Assembly: GCA_017650365.1 (NCBI GenBank)
Contig: JAGCEZ010000086.1
Coordinates: 1-36,385 of the forward strand
DNA: 36,385 bases
Reading direction: 5' to 3'
From: Fibrobacterales bacterium
GTDB taxonomy: Bacteria; Fibrobacterota; Fibrobacteria; Fibrobacterales; CADBQJ01
Below are positions 7,407 through 15,494 of the stretch, in pieces. Below the pieces are notes generated by a model, which was not told where the DNA came from, made no database searches, and saw nothing but the letters and a program-made list of their open reading frames with translations. Position 1 is the stretch's first letter, and each line of letters begins with the position of its first letter. The translations under genes were made by a program, and so were the position numbers.

Positions 7407-9545
7407 CTAGAACTGCAGCGAGAAGCTGACCGCCGGAACGTTCAGCGTCACGAGTTCGTCGCCGTCCGAGTTTTCGCCGCAGATGCGGGTGTAGGAGAGC
7501 GTCAGCGTGCCCGCTTCGGAGATCTTGCTGCGCACGCCGAACGAGAGGTTCTGCTGGATCAGGTCGACCGGGAGGCCGGCGTAGGTGCCGCTGTTCTCCA
7601 GGCGCTGGTAGCCGGCGAGCAGGGCGTGGTCGCGGAAGAACCCGAAGGTCAGGCCCGCGCTCAGCATCCCCATTTCGTAGTCGTGGACCTTCTTCAGCTC
7701 GATGTCGTTGTGGACGTAGCCGCCGTTCAGCTCGATGCCGTCCTTCCAGCCGACGAGCGCGCCGAGGCGGACCGTGGCGCCGGCGCCCCAGCGGCCGTAG
7801 GAGGTCTTGCCGGCGGGGTTGGCCTTGTCCAGGTCGTCCAGGGCGGTGAAGAGGGCCGTCGCCTCGACGGCGTTGTCGAGCCCGGCGAGGTGGAGCGCCA
7901 GGTCGAAGCCGGTGCGGTTCGGGGTCGCGTAGCCGTTCGGGAGGATCCCCTCGAAGGCGAGCGAGTTGACCTCTTCGCCGTCGCGGCGTTCCATGTAGCT
8001 GGAGACGTCGTCGGTGTAGGCGTTCTTGACGAAGGCCTGGCGGAGGTAGTTGTTGGTCCCGTTGTAGTAGTAGGCTTCCAGCGGGTTGTTCACTTCCTGC
8101 GAGTTGCGCATCGTGATCGGGTCGATCACGTAGGCCGAGTTGTAGAGCCCGTCGAGGTCGAGGATGACCGGGTTCGCGAAGCTCGCGGAGATGTTGCGGG
8201 GCTCGTAGGCGGTGGACTGGGCCATGTCGGCGACGTAGCCGGCGTCCACGCGCATCCACTTCGCGTCGAGCAGGGCGGCGAAGGGCTTCGAGCGCCAGCC
8301 GACGTTCAGGGTGACCAGGGCGGCGAACTGGCGGTAGAGCTCGTCGTAGTCGTCCAGGCGCATTTCGTAGTTGTCGGCCGTCTGCTGGCCGGGAACGCTC
8401 TTGCCCGGCAGGTTCCACTTCGCCGAGGAGTCGATCGTCGTGGGCGTGCCGTTGACCTGGCCGGCGATGGAGTCGTGGATCGCCGCGACGATCGGCGCGT
8501 AGGTGTCGCCCTGGAGATCCCAGAAGGAGAGGGCGAAGTCGGCGGTCACGCTGGCGACGAGCGAAGAGCTCTTCAGCAGCTTGGCGAGGTCGAAGCCGAC
8601 GCTCCCCTCGACCACGTAGTTCCGTTCGTAGAAGCGGCCCCAGATCGAGTCGCCGTCCACGACGACCTGGTCGCCGTAGGCCTGGAGGAGCTTCTGGACG
8701 ATCGGGTAGTTCGCCTGGATGTAGTTGTAGGCGCGGGAGCTGCGGATGCGGTCGTAGGTCGTCGAGGCGGAGGCCCCGACGGTGACGGCGTCCAGCAGCG
8801 TGCCGCTCACGCCGAACAGGCCGGCGTACTTTTCGACGTCGGAGTTGTAGTACTGGATGATGCCGGTGTTGGCCCAGGGGGTGCGCATGCGCGCGCCCAT
8901 CACGGTCACGTCGATCCTGTTCGGGTCGTTCGCGCCGGAGGTCCAATGGATGTTGGCGCCCTGGAGGTGGCGGGTGTTGTCCGCGGCGAGGCCGGCTTCG
9001 GCCATCGCCTTGGCGCGGCGTTCCGCGAAGACGGCCGGCTCGAACTCGAGGTTCATGAGGCCGGGGGTCCAGACGGTCAGCGGCGAGTGCTTGAAGCGGA
9101 AGTCGCCCAGTTCGTAGCTCGCGTGGCCGCCCAGGATCTTCCCTTCCAGGTTCATCCAGCGCAGGACGAGCGGGTTGATCCCTTCGTCGTAGTAGTTGTT
9201 CCAGTCCTGGTGGACGCGGAGTTCGACCAGGGCGCGGAACTCCTCGCTCGCGCGGAACTCGAAGTCGAGGTCGGCCTGGGTGTAGCCGTCGTATTCGCGG
9301 TTCCCGGCCTTGTCGTCGACCATGTCGCCATCCGCCGTGGCGGAGGAGATTTTGCTGTCGAACTGGCCGTAGATGCTGAAGCCGCGCTTGGTCGCCTCGA
9401 TCGAGTCGAGGCGGTCGGAAAGCGCCTGCTGCTGCGCGGCGATCTCCTGGGCGGCGGCGGGCGCGGCCAGGCAGAGGGCGGAGAGGAGGGCCAGGGACGT
9501 GCGCTTCATCGCGGATTCCTTGATGCTCGTGTGTTTCGTGTTCAT
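7407..9545 (-). CDS. exported outer-membrane beta-barrel-type protein, paralogue 3
   Basis: Family not recognised. 712 residues with a Sec signal peptide (long basic N-terminus, hydrophobic core, APAAAQ cleavage region at about residue 33), then a short coiled-coil-like stretch (QQQALSDRLDSIEATK), then alternating polar/aromatic strands to the end. The final residues VSFSLQF end in Phe with alternating hydrophobics, the outer-membrane barrel (BAM) signal. It shares ordered motifs with its upstream neighbour: QDW..Y, LRW....GK, GDF..K.SPLT.W.P, FA..R..AMA, LQGA and YATPNRTGFDL. AAGGAGGG 6 nt before the ATG at 9545 fixes the start. It is last gene of a four-gene operon, 12 nt after the previous stop. 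A porin-like role is inference only. Confidence 0.78.
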   Translation of the reverse strand: MNTKHTSIKESAMKRTSLALLSALCLAAPAAAQEIAAQQQALSDRLDSIEATKRGFSIYGQFDSKISSATADGDMVDDKAGNREYDGYTQADLDFEFRASEEFRALVELRVHQDWNNYYDEGINPLVLRWMNLEGKILGGHASYELGDFRFKHSPLTVWTPGLMNLEFEPAVFAERRAKAMAEAGLAADNTRHLQGANIHWTSGANDPNRIDVTVMGARMRTPWANTGIIQYYNSDVEKYAGLFGVSGTLLDAVTVGASASTTYDRIRSSRAYNYIQANYPIVQKLLQAYGDQVVVDGDSIWGRFYERNYVVEGSVGFDLAKLLKSSSLVASVTADFALSFWDLQGDTYAPIVAAIHDSIAGQVNGTPTTIDSSAKWNLPGKSVPGQQTADNYEMRLDDYDELYRQFAALVTLNVGWRSKPFAALLDAKWMRVDAGYVADMAQSTAYEPRNISASFANPVILDLDGLYNSAYVIDPITMRNSQEVNNPLEAYYYNGTNNYLRQAFVKNAYTDDVSSYMERRDGEEVNSLAFEGILPNGYATPNRTGFDLALHLAGLDNAVEATALFTALDDLDKANPAGKTSYGRWGAGATVRLGALVGWKDGIELNGGYVHNDIELKKVHDYEMGMLSAGLTFGFFRDHALLAGYQRLENSGTYAGLPVDLIQQNLSFGVRSKISEAGTLTLSYTRICGENSDGDELVTLNVPAVSFSLQF

Positions 9546-9557
9546 CTTCGTCCCTCC

Positions 9558-11723
9558 TTAGAATTCCGCCCGGACCTTGACCTGGGTGAGGAACTGCGAG
9601 AAGTCTTCGGAAGAGAGGGCTCCGGTCGCGTCGGCGACGTCGGCGTCGACGAAGACCTGGCCGACGCTCCACTGCGCGTAGGAGTTGTTCTTCAGGCGGT
9701 ACTGGACGCCGGCGCGCCACTGCTGCTGCGTCTTTTCGCCGGGAGCCTTGTCCCACGAGGCGTCGATGCGCTGGTAGCCGCCGAGGAGGAAGAACTTGTC
9801 GACGAATTCCCACTTCAGGCCGGCGTTGACCATCGCCGAGGTGTAGGTGTCGGCGCCGCCGATCAGGTAGTCGTAGTCGGCGGTGGTGAGGGTGTAGCCG
9901 CCGGAGATCTGCAGCGGGCGCTTCCAGCCGGCGAACCCGGCGACGTCGACCATCGCGCCGCCGCCGAACTTCGCGAACTCGGCGGTCGAGGCGAAGCCCG
10001 CTTCCGCTTCCTTTTCGGCGAGCATCGAGAGGACGCCTTCCACGCCGAGCTTGCCGTTCAGCGCGCCGGAGAGCTTCAGGTCGAAGCCGGTGCGGTTCGG
10101 GGTGGCGTAGCCGAAGGGCAGCAGCAGCTGGAGGTCGGGGTCGGGGACGAAGCCGCTCGTGCCGATCGAGTTGGTGTAGGCGTTCTGCATGTAGGGCGCC
10201 TGCTGGTAGGGCACGTTGCGCAGGGGCGAGGCCTTGGGGCGGTACTGGTACATCGCGTCGAACGCGCTGTAGAGCGGGGCGGCGACGCCGGCGGCCGAGA
10301 GGTCGTTTTCGACGTTCATGATCCGCTCCGCGCGGAACGTGGGCGACTGCGCCATCAGGTTGACGTAGGAGGAGTCGACGTCGACGAAGCGGCCGGTGAC
10401 GACGGCGCTCATCGCGTCGGTCTTCCAGCCGGCGTTCAGTTCGAGGTAGATCGCCTGCCCTTCGAGCGCGTCGGGCGCTTCGGCGCCGAGCACGTCGTAG
10501 GAGGCGTTCACGACGGAGTCGGCGAAGCTGCCGGTGCCGGTCACGGAGACGACCTCCATCTGGAGGGAGGAGGGGTCGACGCGGAAGCCGTTCGCCATCG
10601 CGCGCGCTTCGGCGGGGCTGACGTTCTCGACGTAGACCTTGTGGCCCGGTTCGGCGGGGGGAAGCCAGTTGTAGCTCAGGCCGGACATCGCGAATTCGCC
10701 CGTCGCGTCGGCGATGAGGTTCTTGAGCCCGAGGAAGCCGGCGACGTCGACGCCGCCGCGGACGGAGACCACCTTGTTGTCGGTCGCCCAGAGGTTGTCG
10801 AGATACCAGTTCTGGCCGTTGAGCGAATAGCCGCTGTCGGCGCGGGCCGGGTCGTCGTTCTTGCGCCAGGTGTTCTCGTCCTCGAACGTCCAGACGAAGG
10901 AGCCGCCCACGTAGGCGTTCTTCGCGACCATCAGCTCGGCGTTGGCGCCGAAGGACCACTGTTCGAGGTCGGACTGGATCCCGAACTCGGAGCCGTGCTT
11001 GGCGACCATGACCGTCGGGTGCTTGTTCGCGTCGAGCGTGGCGCTGGCGCCGTCGAGGAATTCCGCGCGGCGGACGCGGCTGGCGTAGCCGTCCAGGCGG
11101 AGTTCCAGCAGTTCGCCGAAGGGGAGGACGGAGTTGACCTTCGCGCCCTGCAGCACGCGGTCGTTGCCGCCGACGAACTCGTCGGCCATCGCCTCTTCGC
11201 GGGCCTGCGCGAAGATCGGGGCCTCCATCAGCACTTCGAGCTCGGGGGCCCACAGCGTCAGGGGGCTCCACTTCTCCTTGAAGTCGCCGACGGCGTAGGC
11301 GACCTTGCCGAACGCCTTGCCGTGGATCTGCGCCCAGCGCAGGTGGATCGGACGGCTGCGGTTCGAGAAGTAGGTCTGCCAGTCCTGCTGGAAGCGGATC
11401 ACGACGTCGGCGCCGAGTTCGCTCCAGGGGCGGGCGCCGATGCGCAGGTCGACCAGCGTGGACTGTTCCTTGTCGATCGTCTCGCGGTCGGGGTTCGAGA
11501 GCGAGCCGTCCACTTCGGACTTGAGGTACTCCCCTTCCGCGACCATGCCGAACTCGAGTCCGGCGCGGGCGACCAGGGCGTCCCACCTGCTCTGCAGCGT
11601 TTTCTGGTTTTCGATCTCCGCCGAGAGCGGAGAGGCGGCCTGCGCGGCGGCGAAGAGACCCGCGGCGCAGAGGATGGAGGCGCTCTTCTTCAGCATGGCG
11701 TTTCCAATGTGTTGAGTCTTCAT
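9558..11723 (-). CDS. exported outer-membrane beta-barrel-type protein, paralogue 2
   Basis: Family not recognised. 721 residues. The signal peptide ends about AAAQA-ASPLS (residue 30), followed by a short helical stretch (AEIENQKTLQSRWDALVARAG) and a long beta-rich body rich in Trp, Tyr and Asp. The C-terminus TQVKVRAEF has the Phe-terminated barrel signature. Shared with paralogue 3: GDFKEKWSPLTLWAPEL, FAQAREEAMADE, RVLQGA, NAYT and FGYATPNRTGFDLKL. The start at 11723 is supported by AAAGGAGG 6 nt upstream; a second ATG at 11696 (MLKKSAS) would also leave a signal peptide but has no good ribosome site. It lies 12 nt after paralogue 1. Confidence 0.78.
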   Translation of the reverse strand: MKTQHIGNAMLKKSASILCAAGLFAAAQAASPLSAEIENQKTLQSRWDALVARAGLEFGMVAEGEYLKSEVDGSLSNPDRETIDKEQSTLVDLRIGARPWSELGADVVIRFQQDWQTYFSNRSRPIHLRWAQIHGKAFGKVAYAVGDFKEKWSPLTLWAPELEVLMEAPIFAQAREEAMADEFVGGNDRVLQGAKVNSVLPFGELLELRLDGYASRVRRAEFLDGASATLDANKHPTVMVAKHGSEFGIQSDLEQWSFGANAELMVAKNAYVGGSFVWTFEDENTWRKNDDPARADSGYSLNGQNWYLDNLWATDNKVVSVRGGVDVAGFLGLKNLIADATGEFAMSGLSYNWLPPAEPGHKVYVENVSPAEARAMANGFRVDPSSLQMEVVSVTGTGSFADSVVNASYDVLGAEAPDALEGQAIYLELNAGWKTDAMSAVVTGRFVDVDSSYVNLMAQSPTFRAERIMNVENDLSAAGVAAPLYSAFDAMYQYRPKASPLRNVPYQQAPYMQNAYTNSIGTSGFVPDPDLQLLLPFGYATPNRTGFDLKLSGALNGKLGVEGVLSMLAEKEAEAGFASTAEFAKFGGGAMVDVAGFAGWKRPLQISGGYTLTTADYDYLIGGADTYTSAMVNAGLKWEFVDKFFLLGGYQRIDASWDKAPGEKTQQQWRAGVQYRLKNNSYAQWSVGQVFVDADVADATGALSSEDFSQFLTQVKVRAEF

Positions 11724-11735
11724 GTGCCGCCTCCT

Positions 11736-14591
11736 TTAGAACCAGACCTTGGTTTCGAGGAAGAGGACGCCCATCGTCACGTCGTTGTCGATGATCTTCG
11801 ACTCGTGGGCTTTCTTCATGGTGTAGGCGTCGCTGAGCTTGGCGTATTCGGCCGTGGTCAGCGGCGTCTTCTCGGACTTGTCCATCAGCGTCTTGTAGGT
11901 CGCCTTGGCGGTCTTGTACTGGTCGTCCGAGCGGAGATCGTCGCGGACGTCCTCCATCGTCATGTCGATGTGCTTGGACCACTTGTAGCGGACGTGCAGG
12001 GAGGCGCGCTTGGAGAAGTCCCAGTCGAAGCCGGCGCCGAAGGCGAACTGCAGGTACCGCAGGTCGCTCTTCTCGATGTCGCGTTTGAAGTTCTCCACGC
12101 CCACGACGGCGCCGTCGATCATGCGCGGTCCGAGGAGGACGTCGGGCTGTTCGGGCACGCCGGAGTTGCGGATGGTGTTGCGCAGGGCGTTGTCGGCGTT
12201 GTAGTAGTCCAGGCCGGCCATCCCGATGATCGCGAAGCTCTTGCCCAGCCCGACCACGGGTTCGGTCATCAGCAGGACCTCGTTCATGACGGGGGCGACG
12301 GGGTTTTCGTCTTCCTTGATGCGGGAGATCTGGTTGTATTCGCCGTAGACGTTCCAGAAGAGCCAGGGGGTCAGGCGGCGGCCCCAGTCGAGGCTCAGGC
12401 TGAGGGAGAGCTTGCGGCTCTTCTGCAGCTCGGGCGCCTCGTAGACGGAGTCGACGACGGCCATCGAGTCGAGGTTCGCGTAGCGGGCGGTGTCGACGCG
12501 GACCAGGACGGGGTCGTTGTCGTAGACCGCGAACTCTTCCCAGAGCTCGTAGTCGTCGCCGAAGAGGCCGCCGTCCTGCTGCATGTTCATGTGGGGGGCG
12601 TCGTCGACGACGCCGACCCGGCCGTTGTAGGACTCGGTGTTGTAGGGGCGGCCTTCGTCCCAATGGCGGTCGGGTTCGGTCTTCGACCAGAAGGTGGAGC
12701 CCTTCCACCAGTCGCGGCCGAGCAGCTTGTGCTGGAACGCGATCACGTCGTTGCCCTTTTCGAGCTGGGCGTGCGCGCCGAGGCCGATGCGGAGGTAGCC
12801 GTTGGAGAGCTTGGGAATCCAGGTGAAGGTCGCGCCGAAGAGGTTGTTCTGCAGCACGCTGTTCCCCACGCCGAGCTTCATGCGGTCCTTCTTGATCGGA
12901 AGGGTGTTCTGCGTGAGCGAGTAGGGCGAGTAGAAGTCGGCGCCCGCGACCAGGGCCTCCAGCTGCCAGTTGTGGGTCGGATTCTGCTTGTAGAGCTTCA
13001 GGTAGTAGGCGCCGGAGAAGTTGGTCGCCTCCTCGTCCGACGGGCTGTCGACGTCGTAGACGCGGTAGCCGGAGTTGGAGCCGACGTCTTCGTAGTACCT
13101 GTTGAGGCCCGCGACGACGTTGTTGTCGAGATTCCAGGCGGCCTGCCAGAGGTCGGCGTTGAAGTAGCGGGCGACGGAGTCGGCGTCGGTGCCCTGCGGG
13201 TTGGAGGGGTCGAAGGAGTAGACGCTCATGATGCGCGGATAGTATTCGCCGTCCGTTTCGCCGTCGCGGTGCGCGAGGAAGGCGAACTGCTCGTCGCTCG
13301 CGGCGATCGGGTCGGCGGTCAGCGAGGGGAGCGTCGTCGTCGGGTTGTTCGCGTTCCACTCGGGGGCGTAGTAGTACTTGTCGCCGGCGGAGGAGCGCTT
13401 TTGGCTCCAGGTGCGCTTGTTCTCGTAGGAGAAGGCCGCGTCGGATTCCCAGTAGAGGGTGGGAGTCAGCATGCCGACGGAGCTGAAGCTGAAGACGCGC
13501 GGCTCGAAGACCGCCGGGTCTTCGTCGGACGAGAACTGGTGGGCCCAGCTCTTGTTGCCCATGCCGGCGTATTCGGCCGAGTTGGGCTGCTGGAGGAAGT
13601 CGTTCACGATGTCGTCGTGGTAGTTCGAGGCCAGGAAGCCGAACGCGGCGTTGGCGCTGCCGAAGACGTTGCCCCTTTCCACGAACCCGGCGAAGACCAT
13701 CCCGGGATGGCTGACGGAGGTGATGGCCTCGGCGTCGCCGTAGTGCGACATCATCGTCGCGCGGGGCATGGTGGCGCGGGAGTTGATCGGCTCGGCGACC
13801 AGGAACTGCCCCTTCAGGCCGAAGGGCATCTGGTAGATGTCGGCGTGGACGCCGCCGAAGGTGCGACGCGGCCAGGTGGAGGCCCCGCCGTAGTCCTGGC
13901 GGTTGTAGGACTTGCCCTGGTAGTAGGCGTCGACGCCCTGCTCGGGCTCGTAGGACTCGTAGTTCCAGGCGAACTTGTGGCGCGGGTCGCGGCGCCAGAC
14001 CAGCATCGGGCTCATCTGGATCCACTGCGCGCCGCCCAGCGTGATCTCCGCGGAGACCAAGGAGGAGCGGACGTTGGCGCTGATCAGCATCTCCTCGAAG
14101 ATGCCGACCGCCTCGCGCTCGGTGCTGATGACGTCGCGGTAGCGCGTGTAGTCCTGCTCGATCGAGGTGACGGAAGTCGCCTTGTCGGTGGTCAGCATGC
14201 CGGTTTCGGAGGCGTACTTGTTCACGTAGGTGCCGTGGTAGTCGGCGCCGAACGTGAGGGCCGCCTTCAGCGTGAAGAAGGGGTTGGGGTTCAGCGTCAG
14301 CCAGACGTTCGCCTGGTTCTGCAGGATCGTCCGGTGCTTGAAGGACGTCATGTAGGCGGGCGCTTCGTAGAAGTTGTCGTCGTACATGCGCGCGATGACG
14401 TTCCCGTGGGCGCCGATCGGGCTGGGCGAGACGCCCATCTGGGCGCTCTGCGCGCGCTGCGCGACGCTGTCCAGCGCGGCCTGCTTGGCCGCGAGGTCTT
14501 CGGAAATCTGGTCGCTCGTGACGGCTTCGGCGAAGAGGGCCGAGGTCATCAGGGCCGCGAAGGCCAGGCTGTGGTGCAGGATCTTGCTCAT
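11736..14591 (-). CDS. large exported outer-membrane beta-barrel-type protein, paralogue 1
   Basis: Family not recognised. 951 residues from the ATG at 14591, chosen because MSKILHHSLAFAALMTSALFAEA is a good Sec signal peptide and GGAGG lies 9 nt upstream. After it comes a coiled-coil-like segment (SEDLAAKQAALDSVAQRAQ), then a long Tyr/Trp/Asp-rich beta body. The C-terminus VLFLETKVWF ends in Phe, as in outer-membrane barrels. It is larger and more diverged than the next two genes but keeps the SPM-LVW block (WIQMSPMLVWRRDP) where they have SPLTVW/SPLTLW. Likely an outer-membrane channel or assembly platform, by inference. Second gene of the operon, 17 nt after the exported jelly-roll-like gene. 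Confidence 0.75.
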   Translation of the reverse strand: MSKILHHSLAFAALMTSALFAEAVTSDQISEDLAAKQAALDSVAQRAQSAQMGVSPSPIGAHGNVIARMYDDNFYEAPAYMTSFKHRTILQNQANVWLTLNPNPFFTLKAALTFGADYHGTYVNKYASETGMLTTDKATSVTSIEQDYTRYRDVISTEREAVGIFEEMLISANVRSSLVSAEITLGGAQWIQMSPMLVWRRDPRHKFAWNYESYEPEQGVDAYYQGKSYNRQDYGGASTWPRRTFGGVHADIYQMPFGLKGQFLVAEPINSRATMPRATMMSHYGDAEAITSVSHPGMVFAGFVERGNVFGSANAAFGFLASNYHDDIVNDFLQQPNSAEYAGMGNKSWAHQFSSDEDPAVFEPRVFSFSSVGMLTPTLYWESDAAFSYENKRTWSQKRSSAGDKYYYAPEWNANNPTTTLPSLTADPIAASDEQFAFLAHRDGETDGEYYPRIMSVYSFDPSNPQGTDADSVARYFNADLWQAAWNLDNNVVAGLNRYYEDVGSNSGYRVYDVDSPSDEEATNFSGAYYLKLYKQNPTHNWQLEALVAGADFYSPYSLTQNTLPIKKDRMKLGVGNSVLQNNLFGATFTWIPKLSNGYLRIGLGAHAQLEKGNDVIAFQHKLLGRDWWKGSTFWSKTEPDRHWDEGRPYNTESYNGRVGVVDDAPHMNMQQDGGLFGDDYELWEEFAVYDNDPVLVRVDTARYANLDSMAVVDSVYEAPELQKSRKLSLSLSLDWGRRLTPWLFWNVYGEYNQISRIKEDENPVAPVMNEVLLMTEPVVGLGKSFAIIGMAGLDYYNADNALRNTIRNSGVPEQPDVLLGPRMIDGAVVGVENFKRDIEKSDLRYLQFAFGAGFDWDFSKRASLHVRYKWSKHIDMTMEDVRDDLRSDDQYKTAKATYKTLMDKSEKTPLTTAEYAKLSDAYTMKKAHESKIIDNDVTMGVLFLETKVWF

Positions 14592-14608
14592 CTGTTCACG
14601 CCTCCGGC

Positions 14609-15358
14609 TCAAAAGCCTTCGTTCTTGAAGGGATAACCGTCGCCGCCGCCGCCGAGGCCCTTCGGGACCTTCTTGACGATGCGGATGTCGTCCACGTAGA
14701 CCTTGAACGAGGTGAAGCGGTTCTTGTCGATGTCCATGCCGAGGCAGCGGATGCCCTTCCAGTTGAACGGGGCGCTCACGCGCTTGTTGAGGGCGTCGGA
14801 CCAGTAGGAACCCACGCCGCCGAAGTCGCGGAGCGGAACCGTGAGCTCGAACCACTCGTCCTTGCTCATGATGCCGTAGGAGCGGGTGCTGGCCGGGGGC
14901 CAGGCCTGCTGCAGGTGGCCGTCGGAGTTCAGGCCGTCGTCCATCAGCGAGAAGGAGAAGATCTCGCCGCCCTTGGTGCCGTGGACCGCCATCGTCAGCC
15001 CGCCTTCCTCGAAGTAGGGCGAGAGGTCGACGGCGCCGCTCAGGCAGACCTGCGCGCCGGACCAGGCGTTGGCGGTGAGAATCATCTCGACCGAGTAGTC
15101 GCCCGTGTGGGCCATCGCGTCGGTGACCTGGGGCTTGGGCGTCTGGGGCCAGGGATAGACGTACATCGCGCCGCCCCGGGCGATCCCCTCTCCCACGAAC
15201 TCCAGCACGACGTTGTCGTCGGTCGGCTTCTGGGGAATGGGTTTGAGGACTTCGGCGCTGCGGTTCCGAACCTGGTCGAAGCCCGCGAAGCTCGTTCCGA
15301 TGGCGGCGATCAGCCCCACCAGCAAGGCCGTTTTCGGCCAATGACCCTTAATCGCCAT
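14609..15358 (-). CDS. exported protein with a CBM11/galactose-binding-like fold, function unknown
   Basis: 249 residues. A short basic start and hydrophobic helix (about residues 9-25, KTALLVGLIAAIGTSFAG) look like a Sec signal or anchor. The mature part has features of jelly-roll carbohydrate-binding domains of the CBM11/CIA30 type: GDYSVEMILTANAWSGAQVCL, FSFSLMDDG, EWFELTVPLRDFGG and FTSFKVYVDDIRIVK near the end. It closes with a Gly-rich tail (GLGGGGDGYPFKNEGF). Resemblance is by pattern only. ATG at 15358 has AAGGA 6 nt upstream. It heads the operon with three outer-membrane proteins, so it may be a surface or periplasmic partner of those barrels. Ligand unknown. Confidence 0.7.
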   Translation of the reverse strand: MAIKGHWPKTALLVGLIAAIGTSFAGFDQVRNRSAEVLKPIPQKPTDDNVVLEFVGEGIARGGAMYVYPWPQTPKPQVTDAMAHTGDYSVEMILTANAWSGAQVCLSGAVDLSPYFEEGGLTMAVHGTKGGEIFSFSLMDDGLNSDGHLQQAWPPASTRSYGIMSKDEWFELTVPLRDFGGVGSYWSDALNKRVSAPFNWKGIRCLGMDIDKNRFTSFKVYVDDIRIVKKVPKGLGGGGDGYPFKNEGF

Positions 15359-15387
15359 ATCTGTTCCTTGTGACAGAAGGGTGACCT

Positions 15388-15404
15388 ATGAGAGACAATC
15401 TCAT
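15388..15404. promoter_or_regulatory. inverted repeat just downstream of the export-operon promoter
   Basis: ATGAGA-GACAA-TCTCAT has perfect 6-bp arms and a 5-nt centre. It starts 2 nt past the TATATTCG element, covering the expected transcription start. It could be a repressor operator or a 5' leader hairpin. Confidence 0.5.
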
Positions 15405-15405
15405 G

Positions 15406-15413
15406 CGAATATA
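15406..15413 (-). promoter_or_regulatory. -7 promoter element TATATTCG (export operon)
   Basis: TAnnTT match on the minus strand in an AT-rich island (15405-15430) that stands out from its GC-rich surroundings. It lies 47 nt before the ATG at 15358, giving a leader of roughly 40 nt that holds an AAGGA ribosome site. Confidence 0.55.
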
Positions 15414-15494
15414 GCACAAAAACCTTTATTTCCAACGAGAGGGAAAGGAAAACAATCGCAACACTCCCCTTTCCGGCCAAGTGGGCGAAAAGGG

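Noticed and set aside
7383-14636. A reading frame of over 2,400 codons on the plus strand across the export operon, and another of similar length on the minus strand in a different frame (6658-14025).
   Set aside because: Both are shadows caused by high GC at third positions. Their products are low-complexity (Arg/Pro- or Val/Gly/Asp-rich) and lack signal peptides or domains, whereas the three minus-strand genes have ribosome sites, signal peptides and barrel ends.
15467-15494. Hairpin CCCTTTCC/GAAAAGGG right after the ABC-F stop as a terminator.
   Set aside because: Contains a mismatch, has a 12-nt loop and no T-tract; too weak to annotate.
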